The notes beneath the pieces are model-generated. The model searched no databases and was not told where the DNA came from. It saw only the letters and a list, made by a program, of their open reading frames with translations. 15,265 bases of DNA from Bog-756 sp052143895 (GTDB taxonomy: Bacteria; Actinomycetota; Acidimicrobiia; Acidimicrobiales; RAAP-2), in contig JBKQRT010000162.1 of the NCBI GenBank assembly GCA_052143895.1, forward strand, positions 1 through 15,265. Reading direction: 5' to 3'. Shown piece by piece: positions 15,234-15,265 of the stretch. The translations under genes were made by a program, and so were the position numbers. Positions within the stretch are counted from its first letter, which is position 1. Each line of letters opens with the position of its first letter.

Positions 15234-15265
15234 TACGGTCCCTCTGTGGGCGTTGTCGCGCCCTG
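15234..15265 (+). promoter_or_regulatory. Possible leaderless promoter and GTG start of a divergent gene cut by the window edge
   Basis: TACGGT (15234-15239) is a TANNNT hexamer followed by exactly 6 bases and then GTG (15246-15248). The frame from that GTG stays open to the edge, but only six codons are visible. The tandem repeat lies immediately upstream. Confidence 0.2.

Larger units (their letters stand above)
14909..15265. other. 357-base non-coding region upstream of lon, to the window edge
   Basis: I see no complete gene here. The first 80 bases hold the lon ribosome binding site, a leader hairpin and a promoter candidate. Bases 15001-15180 show no clear signal. Bases 15185-15228 hold a 22-bp tandem repeat, followed by a possible plus-strand leaderless start near the edge. 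Confidence 0.6.

Overview
The window looks like chromosomal DNA of a high-GC actinobacterium. Three things point that way: very GC-rich codon third positions, the gene order rpsF-ssb-rpsR-rplI-dnaB, and an F420-type luciferase-like oxidoreductase. Short leaders and TANNNT-type -10 elements also fit. I would guess the class Acidimicrobiia or a relative, but that is an impression, not a demonstration. I see no tRNA, rRNA, CRISPR array, insertion sequence or phage gene.

Layout. (1) 1-4161, plus strand: the 3' part of panB (cut by the left edge), then a tight run rpsF, ssb, rpsR, rplI, then dnaB after a 195-base gap that holds two DnaA-box-like nonamers. The S18 protein is about twice the normal length. 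(2) 4162-4389: a gap with an 18-bp tandem repeat and a possible minus-strand coding remnant. (3) 4390-6646: a Nudix hydrolase (plus), convergent with a LysR-type regulator (minus). The regulator is divergent from a SAM-dependent methyltransferase (plus) across a 70-base AT-rich promoter region. (4) 6677-10521, minus strand: a compact four-gene operon, transcribed CoA-transferase, then EEP-family phosphoesterase/nuclease, dienelactone hydrolase-like protein, and MEST-like alpha/beta hydrolase. (5) 10614-12553, plus strand and divergent from (4): an F420-type LLM oxidoreductase overlapping an alpha/beta hydrolase by 4 bases. (6) 12557-14908, minus strand: lon, ending 3 bases from the preceding gene. 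Its leader has a SigH/SigR-like promoter candidate and a hairpin next to the ribosome binding site. (7) 14909-15265: non-coding, with a 22-bp tandem repeat and possibly the start of a divergent gene.

How the genes fit together. Block 1 is housekeeping: pantothenate synthesis, ribosomal proteins and replication. Blocks 4 and 5 form a divergent pair of operons with three alpha/beta-fold hydrolases, a CoA-transferase/hydrolase and an F420-type oxidoreductase. That is the profile of an uncharacterised catabolic module for an ester, lactone or ring-derived carboxylic acid; the substrate cannot be read from sequence. The most striking pattern across genes is at start codons that lack a usable Shine-Dalgarno sequence: several carry an NANNNT hexamer exactly six bases upstream. 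This suggests leaderless transcripts for the Nudix, LysR, methyltransferase, CoA-transferase, LLM and perhaps dienelactone hydrolase genes.
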